A stretch of 64,000 nucleotides of DNA from DYRB01 sp963709645. GTDB lineage: Bacteria > Pseudomonadota > Gammaproteobacteria > Chromatiales > Chromatiaceae. The notes beneath the pieces were generated by a model. The model searched no databases. It was given only the letters and a program-made list of their open reading frames with translations, and was not told where the DNA came from. Both the position numbers and the translations under genes were made by a program. The stretch is from assembly GCA_963709645.1 (NCBI GenBank), contig CAVPXP010000007.1, positions 62,001 to 126,000 of the forward strand, given 5' to 3'. This document shows positions 1 through 7,158 of the stretch, one piece after another (positions within the stretch are counted from its first letter, which is position 1; every line of letters starts with the position of its first letter).

Positions 1-334
1 GCGGCGAGCGCGGCACCAGGACATCCTCATTGACGTAGAACTCCAGCCCGGCGAACCAAGATCGCTGGGTAAGGTAGGCGGCCGGCTTGCGCTCCCGGAT
101 ACGCCGCTCCACCAACTCAGTGACCACGACCCGCTCGCCCGCCGTCAGGCGGCAGTCGCGGTAGACCGTCGGCAAGTCGGGGGGCAGATGCAGGACGTGC
201 AGCACCAGGTGAAGGGCCTCGTCCAGGGCATTATCGGTACCGTGCCCAAAGAAAAGCCCGGCAGCATTGAACCGGCTTGCGCCCCAACGCACGAAATCCT
301 GGATGCTGATCAGCCCGTCTGGTTGTTCGGACAT
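1..334 (-). CDS. prmB: Ribosomal protein L3 N5-glutamine methyltransferase, N-terminal part
   Basis: This gene runs off the left edge of the window, so only the first 111 residues are visible. The start codon is the ATG read leftwards from 334. The visible part contains the family's N-terminal helical domain, with the characteristic stretch FVRWGASRFNAAGLFFGHGT near residues 13-32 and the following LHLPPDLP. The end of the visible part has AYLTQRSWFAGLEFYV and VPRSP, which in HemK/PrmB enzymes leads into the S-adenosylmethionine-binding methyltransferase fold. PrmB methylates a conserved glutamine of ribosomal protein L3 during 50S assembly. The NPPY catalytic motif lies beyond the window edge. 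The resemblance to gammaproteobacterial PrmB is strong; HemK/PrmC is less likely because the N-terminal block is PrmB-like. Confidence 0.9.
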   Translation of the reverse strand, partial: MSEQPDGLISIQDFVRWGASRFNAAGLFFGHGTDNALDEALHLVLHVLHLPPDLPTVYRDCRLTAGERVVVTELVERRIRERKPAAYLTQRSWFAGLEFYVNEDVLVPRSP

Positions 335-602
335 AGGATGTCGGGCTCCGCTGCCAGGTAAAAAAAGGCCACAAGGTCATCCCCCGCCGCCGCTTCGCGT
401 GCCGCCGCGAGAAGGTCCCAAGAATAGCACCATCGCCGCGCCCGCTTCAGCCCCCGGCCGGCCGGCGAAGCGAGCACCCTCGACGTTGTGGCCCAAGGAT
501 GGCTGAGGCGGTCCGCCAGTGGAGGATACCGCCCGCCCCGCTTCGGAGGTTAGTATCTGAACCTCGAGCCAAGGTGGCTCGGGTCCTGAACCGGAGACCA
601 TT

Positions 603-935
603 ATGGCGGACGTCACCAACCGTATTCCCGGAAGCCGTATCGAAGTTGTCGATCTCGATGAGGCGATCACCATCGGCCGGTCCCGCAGCGCCTCCGTACA
701 GCGCGACGACCGCGAGACCGTGCTCGGACAGAAGAGCGTCTCGGTGGGCAGGAAACTGACGCTCCAGGTCGGTGACGAATTCGAAATCGTCGTCGGTCAG
801 GCACGCCTCCAGATGAAGAAGGACGGCACCATCGTCATCAGTGGGCGAGACCTGGTGATCGACGCCAGCGGCGCAGTCAACATCAAGGCGAGTCGGGATG
901 TGGTTCTGAAGGGAAAGAAAATTATCGAGAACTGA
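603..935 (+). CDS. Orphan VgrG C-terminal-like (gp5 tail) small protein
   Basis: The 110-residue product matches the pattern of the C-terminal beta-helix and end region of type VI secretion VgrG/Rhs spike proteins. It has a gp5-like repetitive stretch of short valine- and glycine-rich strands, then a motif of the type 'QMKKDGTIVIS' near residues 79-89 and the terminal 'VNIKASRDVVLKGKKIIEN', which closely resembles VgrG ends. A GGAG ribosome-binding site sits about 8 bases before the ATG. The N-terminal gp27/gp5 OB domains of a full VgrG are absent, and no T6SS gene lies next to it. It could be a stand-alone tail-spike extension, an adaptor domain or a relic of a larger gene. The family resemblance is recognised from motifs; the function is unknown. 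Confidence 0.6.
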   Translation: MADVTNRIPGSRIEVVDLDEAITIGRSRSASVQRDDRETVLGQKSVSVGRKLTLQVGDEFEIVVGQARLQMKKDGTIVISGRDLVIDASGAVNIKASRDVVLKGKKIIEN

Positions 936-1009
936 CAGGGAGGCTACCCGAGCCCGCGGCGCTCCCTGCAAGCCCCCTGCTCCTCTGTCCCGCTCTTGTC
1001 CGGCCGCGA

Positions 1010-2752
1010 TCAGCGACAGGGAACCACCGTCACCAGATTAGCCCCCCGGACTTGCGCGTAGTAGAGGCGCGCGACTGCGTCGTCTATCTTCGGCAGTAAG
1101 ACTTGCACAGTCTTCTCCGCTGGATGGAGCTTTGCGGCAAACCCGAAGCCGACGACGGTTCCGCCAGCGTCCGCGGTGAGAAAAAACCCATTACCGGTGA
1201 CGCCCTCCGTCAGGAACCTGGCCAGAGTGTACTGGGGGCGTTGCCCCGGCGCGACCTGCTGTTCCAGGAGCGAACACCTTGCGTTAGTGGCAGTCTCCAT
1301 CGGCGGCAGGGGACGACCCAACCCAAGATAGCCGGCACTTCCGAATACCGAAAATTCGCGTTCCCTGAGGAATGCGTGCAGGTTCGAGCGATAGGCAAGC
1401 CCTCCGTCTGGCTCACTCGGGCCGAGAAGGACCTCGCTGCCCGGTGAAATAGCATAGACCGGCATCTCCAAACGGCTCTGAGCGAACGTGGCCGCGGGAT
1501 TGTAGGACCGCAGAGAGAACGCAAAAATATCGGCCAGCAAGTAGCTCAAGATCGTCAGTAAGGCGAGAAGTGCGCCCACGCGAAGCACAGGCCCGCGAGG
1601 CGTCACAAGTGCCCGCGCGGACAGGAAAAAGACGCCCATCGAAAACAGCGTCGCATAAGGGGTGTATCTGGGAACGGGGTCAGTCGTAATGCCGCTGGAG
1701 TTTCTCAGCCAAGTAGCGAGGGCAATCGAGACGATGCCGACGACCGCAAACGCGATGGCGAACCGCGGCGACTGATCGGACCGCGAGCCCCCGGCATAAT
1801 GCGAACCAACGAACAGCGCCAAGGCCATCACCTGAATTGCGGAGGCTACAATCGCTAGATTGGCTGCCGTCCCAGGCTCGATTTTCAAGGCTCGAAGCAC
1901 CATCAGGACATGCATGGAGAGAAACATCGCAAAGTTATGCGTGAAGGCCAGAAAGTCCCAATCCAAAGCGAGTGCAGATGCCTGAAGGACTGGGCGTTCT
2001 CGCAACGCGAAATACAATGCCAAGAGGAAGGCGACGACAAGCGCGTGCAGCAGGACGTCCCGGTAGTTCTTCCGTAGCGCAGCATCCAAAGCGAGAAAGA
2101 GTGGCGCCGCGATAAATGTCTCAAACGAAAAGAAACCGACGACGGCGACGCAAAGGTATCCAATTTCGCGCAGGCCGCGAGTCACGCCGCGCGAGCGGTT
2201 TTCGGCCGAGTCAGGTGCGATGATTGCGGCCAGCGACAACGAGAGTAGCAAGGCGGAGGCAATAATATCCAGCACGGGATAGGTCAGTCCAACGCTGTTC
2301 GAAGGGCTTAACCACAGCGCCATTGCGCCTGCGGCGGCGGCGAAAGCGTAGGAATTGGGGACCCTTGCGAGCCGGAAAAGGCCAAGGGCGAGGAATGCCA
2401 GACACACGAATATAGCGGCCGTTGCCCCAAGAACAATAGCATGGAGCAGTTCAAGGCTCCCCCCGGCAAGCCACGCATCCAGGTACCAAACAAGGCTTGC
2501 GACCGCATAGGTGTGTACGTCGTGGAACAGATACTCGTCGAACGTCCCGTTCCCTGCCAGTACGTTATAGTTGCGCCAGAAGTCGAAGTACAACAAATAC
2601 TCGGTCTGGGACTGATTGTGGAGCAGCAGCCAAACGAATCCAATCAGGATCGCCGCACATGTCAGTAGCACGAAGGGTCTGATAGCTGTAGTCATAATTG
2701 TTCGAAAACTGATTGATGTCGGCAAGCTGAGGACGTGGCTATCAATGCGCAA
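1010..2752 (-). CDS. Large polytopic inner-membrane protein of unknown function
   Basis: The 580-residue product has about eleven strongly hydrophobic segments, beginning with one near residues 27-45 and continuing through most of the first 400 residues. A soluble C-terminal part of about 150 residues follows. The layout resembles membrane glycosyltransferases or O-antigen-processing proteins with a periplasmic tail, but I see no diagnostic motif. The start is uncertain: the ATG read from 2752 and a second ATG read from 2695 (MTTAIRPF) are both possible, and the second places the first membrane segment nearer the N terminus. It converges with the VgrG-tail-like gene across a 74-bp gap. Its base composition is slightly less GC-rich than the housekeeping genes further right. 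Confidence 0.6.
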   Translation of the reverse strand: MRIDSHVLSLPTSISFRTIMTTAIRPFVLLTCAAILIGFVWLLLHNQSQTEYLLYFDFWRNYNVLAGNGTFDEYLFHDVHTYAVASLVWYLDAWLAGGSLELLHAIVLGATAAIFVCLAFLALGLFRLARVPNSYAFAAAAGAMALWLSPSNSVGLTYPVLDIIASALLLSLSLAAIIAPDSAENRSRGVTRGLREIGYLCVAVVGFFSFETFIAAPLFLALDAALRKNYRDVLLHALVVAFLLALYFALRERPVLQASALALDWDFLAFTHNFAMFLSMHVLMVLRALKIEPGTAANLAIVASAIQVMALALFVGSHYAGGSRSDQSPRFAIAFAVVGIVSIALATWLRNSSGITTDPVPRYTPYATLFSMGVFFLSARALVTPRGPVLRVGALLALLTILSYLLADIFAFSLRSYNPAATFAQSRLEMPVYAISPGSEVLLGPSEPDGGLAYRSNLHAFLREREFSVFGSAGYLGLGRPLPPMETATNARCSLLEQQVAPGQRPQYTLARFLTEGVTGNGFFLTADAGGTVVGFGFAAKLHPAEKTVQVLLPKIDDAVARLYYAQVRGANLVTVVPCR

Positions 2753-3158
2753 CCCCTCGGACCTGGCGGAGCGGAGTCAATGCGTCCGCGAACCGCTGCT
2801 CCCCGAACCCGGAATGAATCCGCGCCCCCGAATGCATCTCTGATTATAACGGTCGAATTTTGCACAGACAATTATGCGCACTACCTGTTGCAATTGACAA
2901 ACGCGATACACAAGTCTTTATTGTGTTTGTCCTGACGACTGCGTAAATCATGCCCATATTCATACTTGATAGAGCACCATAGCGATCATTGTCTTTCTTG
3001 GGCGGTGTGGGCCCAATCTTAACACATCGAAGATCTACTCCAAATGCAACTCAGACGAAACCATAGAATACCTAAGATGACACCATCGCTGTCCATATAT
3101 TACCTTCGTGCATCCTCAGCCGTAGGGACGCCGGTTACCCCATCCCATTACACACATC
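2753..3158. other. AT-richer intergenic stretch without a recognisable gene
   Basis: About 400 bases lie between the membrane-protein gene and the transposase remnant. The composition is clearly richer in A and T than the flanks, and no open frame of convincing length or codon use is present on either strand. It probably contains the promoter of the leftward membrane-protein gene and the decayed end of an inserted element. I see no terminal inverted repeat that I could assign. Confidence 0.4.
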
Positions 3159-3420
3159 TCATAACCCATGAGCCTGCCTAGCAAATTTGATTCCGGCGGC
3201 GAAATCCATGATGCGCTGCAAACCGAGCCAGATGATCTTCACGCCGGGTTCGCGGTCGCCTTTGCGCCCGAGAAAGTCGCCTAAGTGGGCGACAAGGCGC
3301 AGCACCTCATTGAGTCGCTGGGGCTGCTTGGGCAAGAGTTTCTTGGCGAGGATATAGGCAGCCTGCCCTTCCGCGGGTTCCAGCAGCGGCGAAGCTCGGC
3401 AGCCAAGTATGCCGTCGGCT
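3159..3420 (-). pseudogene. IS4-family transposase, C-terminal remnant
   Basis: Read leftwards, this stretch encodes about 80 residues that end in a TGA at 3159-3161. They match the end of Tn5/IS4-type transposases: an AAYILAKKLLPKQP stretch, LNEVLRLVAHLGDFLGRKGD, then a tail of the type WLGLQRIMDFAAGIKFA. In the intact family this is the C-terminal dimerisation region; the catalytic DDE domain is completely missing. The fragment abuts the distal end of the cassette array and appears to have cut its last attC site in half, because the recognisable attC arm ends where the transposase-like sequence begins. No left end of the IS element is visible. Confidence 0.75.
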
Positions 3421-3438
3421 TGTTGCGCATGTTAGCTG
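3412..3438 (-). other. Half attC site truncated by the IS4 remnant
   Basis: Directly after the stop of the cassette gene ending at 3432, the minus strand reads GCTAACATGCGCAACAAGCC. This is a typical first half of an attC site, with a CTAAC core followed by an inner arm of the CAAGCCGAC type. The expected complementary half is missing, and transposase-derived sequence takes its place. This marks the distal boundary of the array. Confidence 0.55.
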
Positions 3439-4040
3439 TTTGTTACGCCAAGAGTATCCAAGAGCGAATACGACTCACCTAATAGCCCCTTCCTCTCGGC
3501 AATTTCTTTCGTATTTTGGAGTTGGCGGCAAATTTCGATAAATCGACTTCTAATGCGACAAAAATCTAGTGAATCATACTCTTCCAGTATCCATTGAATC
3601 TCCGCTTCTGAGAGGGAGGCTATAACTTCCTTTGGCAGATAATCAACGTATCCAATGAGAGCATCGGTTGTCGAATGCCAAATGTCATTCTCCTTTATCT
3701 CTCGACCCAGAAGTTTCGGTATGATGTAAAGATTCGATAACATCGTTTCAGCCAACATCTTCCTTGCTTTTACATTTTCACCCATTCTCCTCAGGATTAA
3801 CGCCCAGCAGAGTCTTTGGATTGGCTCTCCTACATCGTCTGAAAACTCATTTTCGTACCATTCAATATAATCTTTCGATTCTTCAACGTCATTCAATACG
3901 CAATACAAACTGAACAGCAAATACCTTTTCCCGTCACCATCGTGAACATAACCGAATTTCTTTTTCTCCTTTAATAGGGATGATTTGTAGCTTGAGATTC
4001 GATTCTTCAACGTCTTTTCTGTTTTCGGGAACTTGTACAT
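3432..4040 (-). CDS. Cassette-encoded hypothetical protein, helical
   Basis: The 202-residue protein is rich in charged residues and predicted helices, with no signal peptide, membrane segment or catalytic motif that I recognise. The N-terminal 30 residues are lysine-rich, and the middle (ILRRMGENVKARKMLAETML) resembles a tetratricopeptide-type helical pair. It is the last gene of the cassette array and is preceded (at higher coordinates) by the attC of the neighbouring cassette. Its stop TAA lies within the first core site of its own, truncated attC. The codon use is AT-rich compared with the chromosome, consistent with acquisition by transfer. The function is unknown. Confidence 0.65.
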   Translation of the reverse strand: MYKFPKTEKTLKNRISSYKSSLLKEKKKFGYVHDGDGKRYLLFSLYCVLNDVEESKDYIEWYENEFSDDVGEPIQRLCWALILRRMGENVKARKMLAETMLSNLYIIPKLLGREIKENDIWHSTTDALIGYVDYLPKEVIASLSEAEIQWILEEYDSLDFCRIRSRFIEICRQLQNTKEIAERKGLLGESYSLLDTLGVTNS

Positions 4041-4059
4041 CTGCTGATCCTTCTATTGC

Positions 4060-4130
4060 AGCTAACGACCAATCTCAGCCGACCGAAAAGCGCGTAGCGG
4101 TTTTTAGGTCGGCTGGAGCGCCTCTAGCCC
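4060..4130 (-). other. attC recombination site (DUF2628-type cassette)
   Basis: On the minus strand the site reads from a degenerate core GGGCTAG through an arm CAGCCGACC, a spacer of about 20 bases, the complementary arm GGTCGGCTG, and the core CGTTAGC. The inner arms pair perfectly over nine bases. It lies between the stop of the gene at 4143 and the start of the gene at 4040. The arm sequence is shared with the attC at 7050-7158. Confidence 0.75.
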
Positions 4131-4142
4131 TTCACTGCCACA

Positions 4143-4508
4143 CTACCTAAGCTTTGCAACAGATGAGATGGCCGCATCAGGTGTTTCTGCTTCTAGCGTT
4201 TGAATGTGCTCATAACCTCTCTTTTTCAAATTGCTATTTCTCCAGTCATTCCCCTTTACACCAAACCAAATGAACACCCCAAGTTCCAGCAGCAGCATTA
4301 CAAGCACGCCACCTTCGCTACCTTCCTGCTCAAATACGGTTTCTATAATTACAAGGACAAGCATTATCCCAATAAATGCCAAACACATACCCCATAACTT
4401 TTTTATGAACGCCCATATCCATGTAAAGAAAAACGCTGGCCAAGAGAATCCTCTTTTTACGGCTTCATGTCCTTGCGTAGGGTGCTTGTATACATCGAAG
4501 GTTTTCAT
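4143..4508 (-). CDS. Small membrane protein, DUF2628-like
   Basis: The 121-residue protein has a short N-terminal soluble stretch (MKTFDVYKHP...) followed by the motif GFSWPAFFFTWIWAFIKKLWG, typical of the DUF2628 family. Two more hydrophobic segments lie near residues 35-58 and 68-85, and a basic C-terminal tail follows. Proteins of this family are widespread, small and of unknown role; they often occur as integron cassettes. The gene has its own attC downstream (4060-4130), and the previous cassette's attC is immediately upstream, so it forms a single-gene cassette. The start ATG at 4508 fits the family's usual N terminus. The protein probably sits in the inner membrane. Confidence 0.75.
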   Translation of the reverse strand: MKTFDVYKHPTQGHEAVKRGFSWPAFFFTWIWAFIKKLWGMCLAFIGIMLVLVIIETVFEQEGSEGGVLVMLLLELGVFIWFGVKGNDWRNSNLKKRGYEHIQTLEAETPDAAISSVAKLR

Positions 4509-4534
4509 ATTTTTTCCTTGTCTGGTCTTTCAAC

Positions 4535-4597
4535 GCCTAACGCCGCGCATCACAGGACGCGCGCTTGCGCGGTCCGTTGTGCATGCGCTGGTTGGGC
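4535..4597 (-). other. attC recombination site with consensus core sites
   Basis: On the minus strand the site begins GCCCAAC (4591-4597), matching RYYYAAC, and ends GTTAGGC (4535-4541), matching GTTRRRY. The GCGCATGC and GATGCGCG arms lie between them, and a GCGCAAGCGCG hairpin is central. It is one of the most canonical sites in the array and is 63 bp long, the size of classical mobile-integron attC sites. Confidence 0.8.
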
Positions 4598-4859
4598 TCA
4601 GTGCTCTGAGCTCATCATCGAAACCTGAAAGAACCAATCGCCTTGCCTCATCGATATCGATAGCCTCTCACTGTGCATATAGTCGTGCACCATGTTCGTG
4701 CAATTGGGCTAGCAAGTAGCCGAATTGATACGCCCCACCGTTCATATTTGACCGAATAGTTACGTGCTGTTCTCCGGACGCTGCCCAGACTCGCAGCAGT
4801 TCGAAAGCCTGAGGATCCTCAAGCGCCTCCGGCGCGATGAACAGTTCGTTTTCTCTCAT
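4593..4859 (-). pseudogene. DUF5076-like small protein interrupted by an in-frame TGA
   Basis: From the ATG at 4859 the frame encodes 63 residues (MRENELFIAPEALEDPQAFE..., then GGAYQFGYLLAQLHEHGARL) and stops at a TGA at 4668-4670. Continuing in the same frame, the next residues read EAIDIDEARRLVLSGFDDEL and ALSPT, which fit the C-terminal part of DUF5076 proteins (usually about 85-95 residues). The stop therefore appears to be a single nonsense change inside an otherwise intact gene, and translation would otherwise run into the attC. The function of the family is unknown. A sequencing error at the TGA, or a genuine shortened protein, are the alternatives. Confidence 0.6.
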
Positions 4860-4879
4860 TTCAAGCTCTTTCTGATAAG

Positions 4880-4976
4880 GCCAACGCGAGCCTCAGCGGG
4901 CGGGCCGGTCCTGCCGGAACCACTACCAAGGCTATTCCGAATTGGCGCCGACGCTTCACCCCGTCCGCTGTAGGCT
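4880..4976 (-). other. attC recombination site (lipoprotein cassette)
   Basis: On the minus strand the site starts at AGCCTAC, overlapping the TAG stop of the upstream gene. It has an arm CAGCGGACGGG and a nearly complementary arm CCCGCCCGCTG (one mismatch), and ends at a CGTTGGCC core just before the start of the DUF5076-like gene. The site is about 95 bp long. The core sites are slightly degenerate, but the arms pair well. Confidence 0.65.
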
Positions 4977-5427
4977 ATGGTTCTGTGTCGCTTTTGATGT
5001 ACTTGTTCCCGTCCCAAGCGTAGCTCAAGGTGATGAGATGCCTGGGGCCTTCTTCGGTTAATTGTTTGTTGTAATCATCCTCTGCGAACTGGTTACCCCG
5101 TTCATAAATATCCAGAGTAAGGCGCTCGCTTTCTTCCCATTGAATCTTGCTGGCGATTGACGCACTTTCAAATTCCAATTCATCTCGAAGGAGATGGTGT
5201 TCTGCTCTGTCGTGTATGATTACTTGAAGTCTTCTGTTGCCTCTTTCAGTTGGCTCTTTCCCAGGAGGATCCCAGCTGATGACCTTGCATAAATATTTCC
5301 AATCGTTCTCATTTGGCTTGCTGCCAGGCGGGAATGAGAAATATTGGCTGCTGTAGCTTCGAGAGCATGCAAATAGGACCAACAGAGAGAACAGTAGTGC
5401 CGATATCTTGCGGGCCTGATCTTTCAT
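4975..5427 (-). CDS. Cassette-encoded putative lipoprotein
   Basis: I chose the ATG read from 5427 (MKDQARKISALLFSLLVLF), because the upstream in-frame extension is arginine-rich and comes from the neighbouring attC. The 150-residue product has a lipoprotein signal: two basic residues, a hydrophobic stretch, and the lipobox LFAC with cysteine near residue 21. The mature part has mixed charge and no domain I recognise. It is probably attached to the outer or inner membrane facing the periplasm. It forms a single-gene cassette between two attC sites, and its TAG stop lies in the first core of its attC. The function is unknown. Confidence 0.65.
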   Translation of the reverse strand: MKDQARKISALLFSLLVLFACSRSYSSQYFSFPPGSKPNENDWKYLCKVISWDPPGKEPTERGNRRLQVIIHDRAEHHLLRDELEFESASIASKIQWEESERLTLDIYERGNQFAEDDYNKQLTEEGPRHLITLSYAWDGNKYIKSDTEP

Positions 5428-5436
5428 TCTTCTCAC

Positions 5437-5523
5437 AGAACGCCCAAACTCAGCCGCGCCGCCAAGGGCGTTTAGAGAAAACCGCTGTCGTCTCCGGCGT
5501 CGGCTGCAGTGCATTGTTAGCCG
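5437..5523 (-). other. attC recombination site (HNH cassette 1)
   Basis: On the minus strand: GGCTAAC core, arm CAGCCGACGCCG, spacer, arm CGGCGCGGCTG, and a degenerate final core GTTCTG. The inner arms pair with one unpaired base, as is usual for attC sites. It starts three bases after the stop of the HNH gene. Confidence 0.65.
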
Positions 5524-5526
5524 GCC

Positions 5527-6219
5527 TTACTCCGGATCACCACTCGAGTGTGCGTTGCGCAACATTGCACGAACGTCTTCAATTGAGCGTGTCCGTCCAC
5601 CAAGGTGAATTACAGCGTGACAATTTGGGCACACAGGGCGTAGATCGTCTATCGGGTTAACGGTATACTCTGCGCCGATCTCAGACAATGGAGTTACGTG
5701 ATGAACGTGGATGAAGCCATCAGCTTCGGAACCATATGTCGTAAGGAAGTTTAAGCCGCATCCGAGGCACGTAGCACCGTAGTGTTGAATGCATTTTTCC
5801 CGAGCTCCAGCATCGCGCTCATAAGCGTTTACGAGCACCTGTCGCTTGGAACCCTCTCTGTACTCTTCTGTCGCAGTTAGTTCTCCGGGCCAGGAAAATG
5901 AGTTTTCCACGATGCGCTGGCACTCGTGAAAGTGCTCCTCTCGCGAAACGCCAGAATACTGCGACAATTCGTCCCAGTTGGTGCGTCGCCCTTTTTCGCC
6001 AGTTGGCAGTCCGGTGAGGGCGTGCTCACCTGGGTTGCGGCTTATGCCTGCTTCGTCGCACATTGCGACGATGTTCTGAATCTTCATCCGAATGGACGAA
6101 AGACTTCGAGACTCAAGAGAATGGATGGCGTCGATTCCACCGATGTCAGCGATATCGTAACGCGCTGCGTAAATACACAGCACGATCTCGTCTCTAGTGA
6201 ATTTCTTTCTTGTTGCCAT
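5527..6219 (-). CDS. HNH endonuclease (cassette-encoded)
   Basis: The 230-residue protein has an N-terminal helical region with a degenerate SHOCT/HTH-like look. Its C-terminal HNH nuclease domain spans about residues 140-220. Visible features are the zinc ligands CLGCG (about 150-154) and CPNC (about 197-200), the catalytic block FIHVHHVTPLSEIG (about 168-181), and NPIDDLRPVCPNCHAVIH. These match McrA-like HNH nucleases, which cut DNA, often modified or foreign DNA. It forms a single-gene cassette with attC sites on both sides. Such nucleases carried on cassettes are good candidates for phage or plasmid defence; that role is an inference. The ATG at 6219 lies directly after the preceding attC. 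Confidence 0.8.
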   Translation of the reverse strand: MATRKKFTRDEIVLCIYAARYDIADIGGIDAIHSLESRSLSSIRMKIQNIVAMCDEAGISRNPGEHALTGLPTGEKGRRTNWDELSQYSGVSREEHFHECQRIVENSFSWPGELTATEEYREGSKRQVLVNAYERDAGAREKCIQHYGATCLGCGLNFLTTYGSEADGFIHVHHVTPLSEIGAEYTVNPIDDLRPVCPNCHAVIHLGGRTRSIEDVRAMLRNAHSSGDPE

Positions 6220-6239
6220 TAACGCCCTTGTTGTTGTCG

Positions 6240-6360
6240 GCTAACGTTAGCGGTAACCGGACCGGTAAAGTGGTGTGGGTTTTGTGGCAAAATCGAGCGA
6301 AGCGAGGCCACAAAAGCCGCGCCGCTTTACGGGGTCCGGTGTTGACCACATGGTTAGGGC
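6240..6360 (-). other. attC recombination site (zinc-ribbon cassette)
   Basis: On the minus strand: GCCCTAAC core, arm CACCGGACC, a long spacer with further internal complementarity (GCGGCGCGGC, TGTGGC...GCCACA), arm GGTCCGGTT, and core CGTTAGC. It is about 120 bp long, one of the longer sites of the array. Confidence 0.75.
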
Positions 6361-6386
6361 CATTTTGCGAACCTCAACAGAGCAAT

Positions 6387-7019
6387 TTAAAAACGGTTTA
6401 CTACATCTTTGATAGTGCAATCCAATTTTCTTGAGCAATCCGCCGGTTCGCATACGTACGTGTGAATTCCTTCATATACCACTCCTGGATTATTCCTCAC
6501 GGTGTCCGAATTTATAGCGACTTGATTCTGTGTCCAAGTAATACATTCTCGTTTGCTACTAAACCGTGCCGGATGGGAACTTCTCTCGCCCGTTGGATAA
6601 ACAACGACCGCCTTAAATCTGGCGGGCTCATATGCGATGTAAGCAGCTACTAGCCCTGCTATCGCAAGCAATATTCCGAGCAAGCCTTGCATAGAATGGG
6701 GCTTCAACGATTTTGATGACTTACGCCCAGCAAGAGAAAAACCAACTACGACTCCAATCGCTGCTCCTATTGATGCTCCTAACATAGACCCTTCGATAAT
6801 AGCGCCACCGTAAAAACCCAACGCACCAAGTATCAAGGCGAAAAAACCCCCTCTCAGCCATCTGCGACGAGGGGGCCGCTTACGTTCAGTTGAAAATGTG
6901 TGATCAAGATCATTATTAGAGACAGCTTCAGCCGGGATCACTGGCATTCCGCAATTTGGGCACGCCTTGGCCAAGCTAGAAACATCGTGCCCACATTCTG
7001 AACATTTTATCAATGCCAT
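6387..7019 (-). CDS. Zinc-ribbon membrane protein (cassette-encoded)
   Basis: The 210-residue protein starts with a zinc ribbon (CSECG near residue 6 and CPNCG near residue 20). A basic stretch (KRPPRRRWLRG) follows. A pair of glycine-rich hydrophobic segments lies near residues 55-95, another membrane segment near 110-130, and a C-terminal domain of about 75 residues contains four cysteines. The C-terminal part is probably periplasmic or extracytoplasmic. The family is not one I can name; zinc-ribbon plus membrane proteins of this size are common among integron cassettes and genomic islands. It lies between two attC sites as a single-gene cassette. Confidence 0.65.
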   Translation of the reverse strand: MALIKCSECGHDVSSLAKACPNCGMPVIPAEAVSNNDLDHTFSTERKRPPRRRWLRGGFFALILGALGFYGGAIIEGSMLGASIGAAIGVVVGFSLAGRKSSKSLKPHSMQGLLGILLAIAGLVAAYIAYEPARFKAVVVYPTGERSSHPARFSSKRECITWTQNQVAINSDTVRNNPGVVYEGIHTYVCEPADCSRKLDCTIKDVVNRF

Positions 7020-7049
7020 GTGTCTTCCCTATTTATATGATCTTCTGGT

Positions 7050-7158
7050 GCCTTAACGACAAGAATAAGCCGACCGAAAAACCGCGCCACTACAAACGTA
7101 AAGCATTGCTCATAGCTCGACGCGCGGTTTTTCGGTCGGCTTTATTCATTTGTTAGCT
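7050..7158 (-). other. attC recombination site (HNH cassette 2)
   Basis: On the minus strand: AGCTAAC core containing the TAA stop of the upstream gene, arm AAGCCGACCGAAAAACCGCG, a loop of about 35 bases, the complementary arm CGCGGTTTTTCGGTCGGCTT, and the final core GTTAAGGC. The pairing arms are about 20 bases long and almost perfect, the strongest fold in the array. The arm sequence is related to the site at 4060-4130. Confidence 0.85.
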
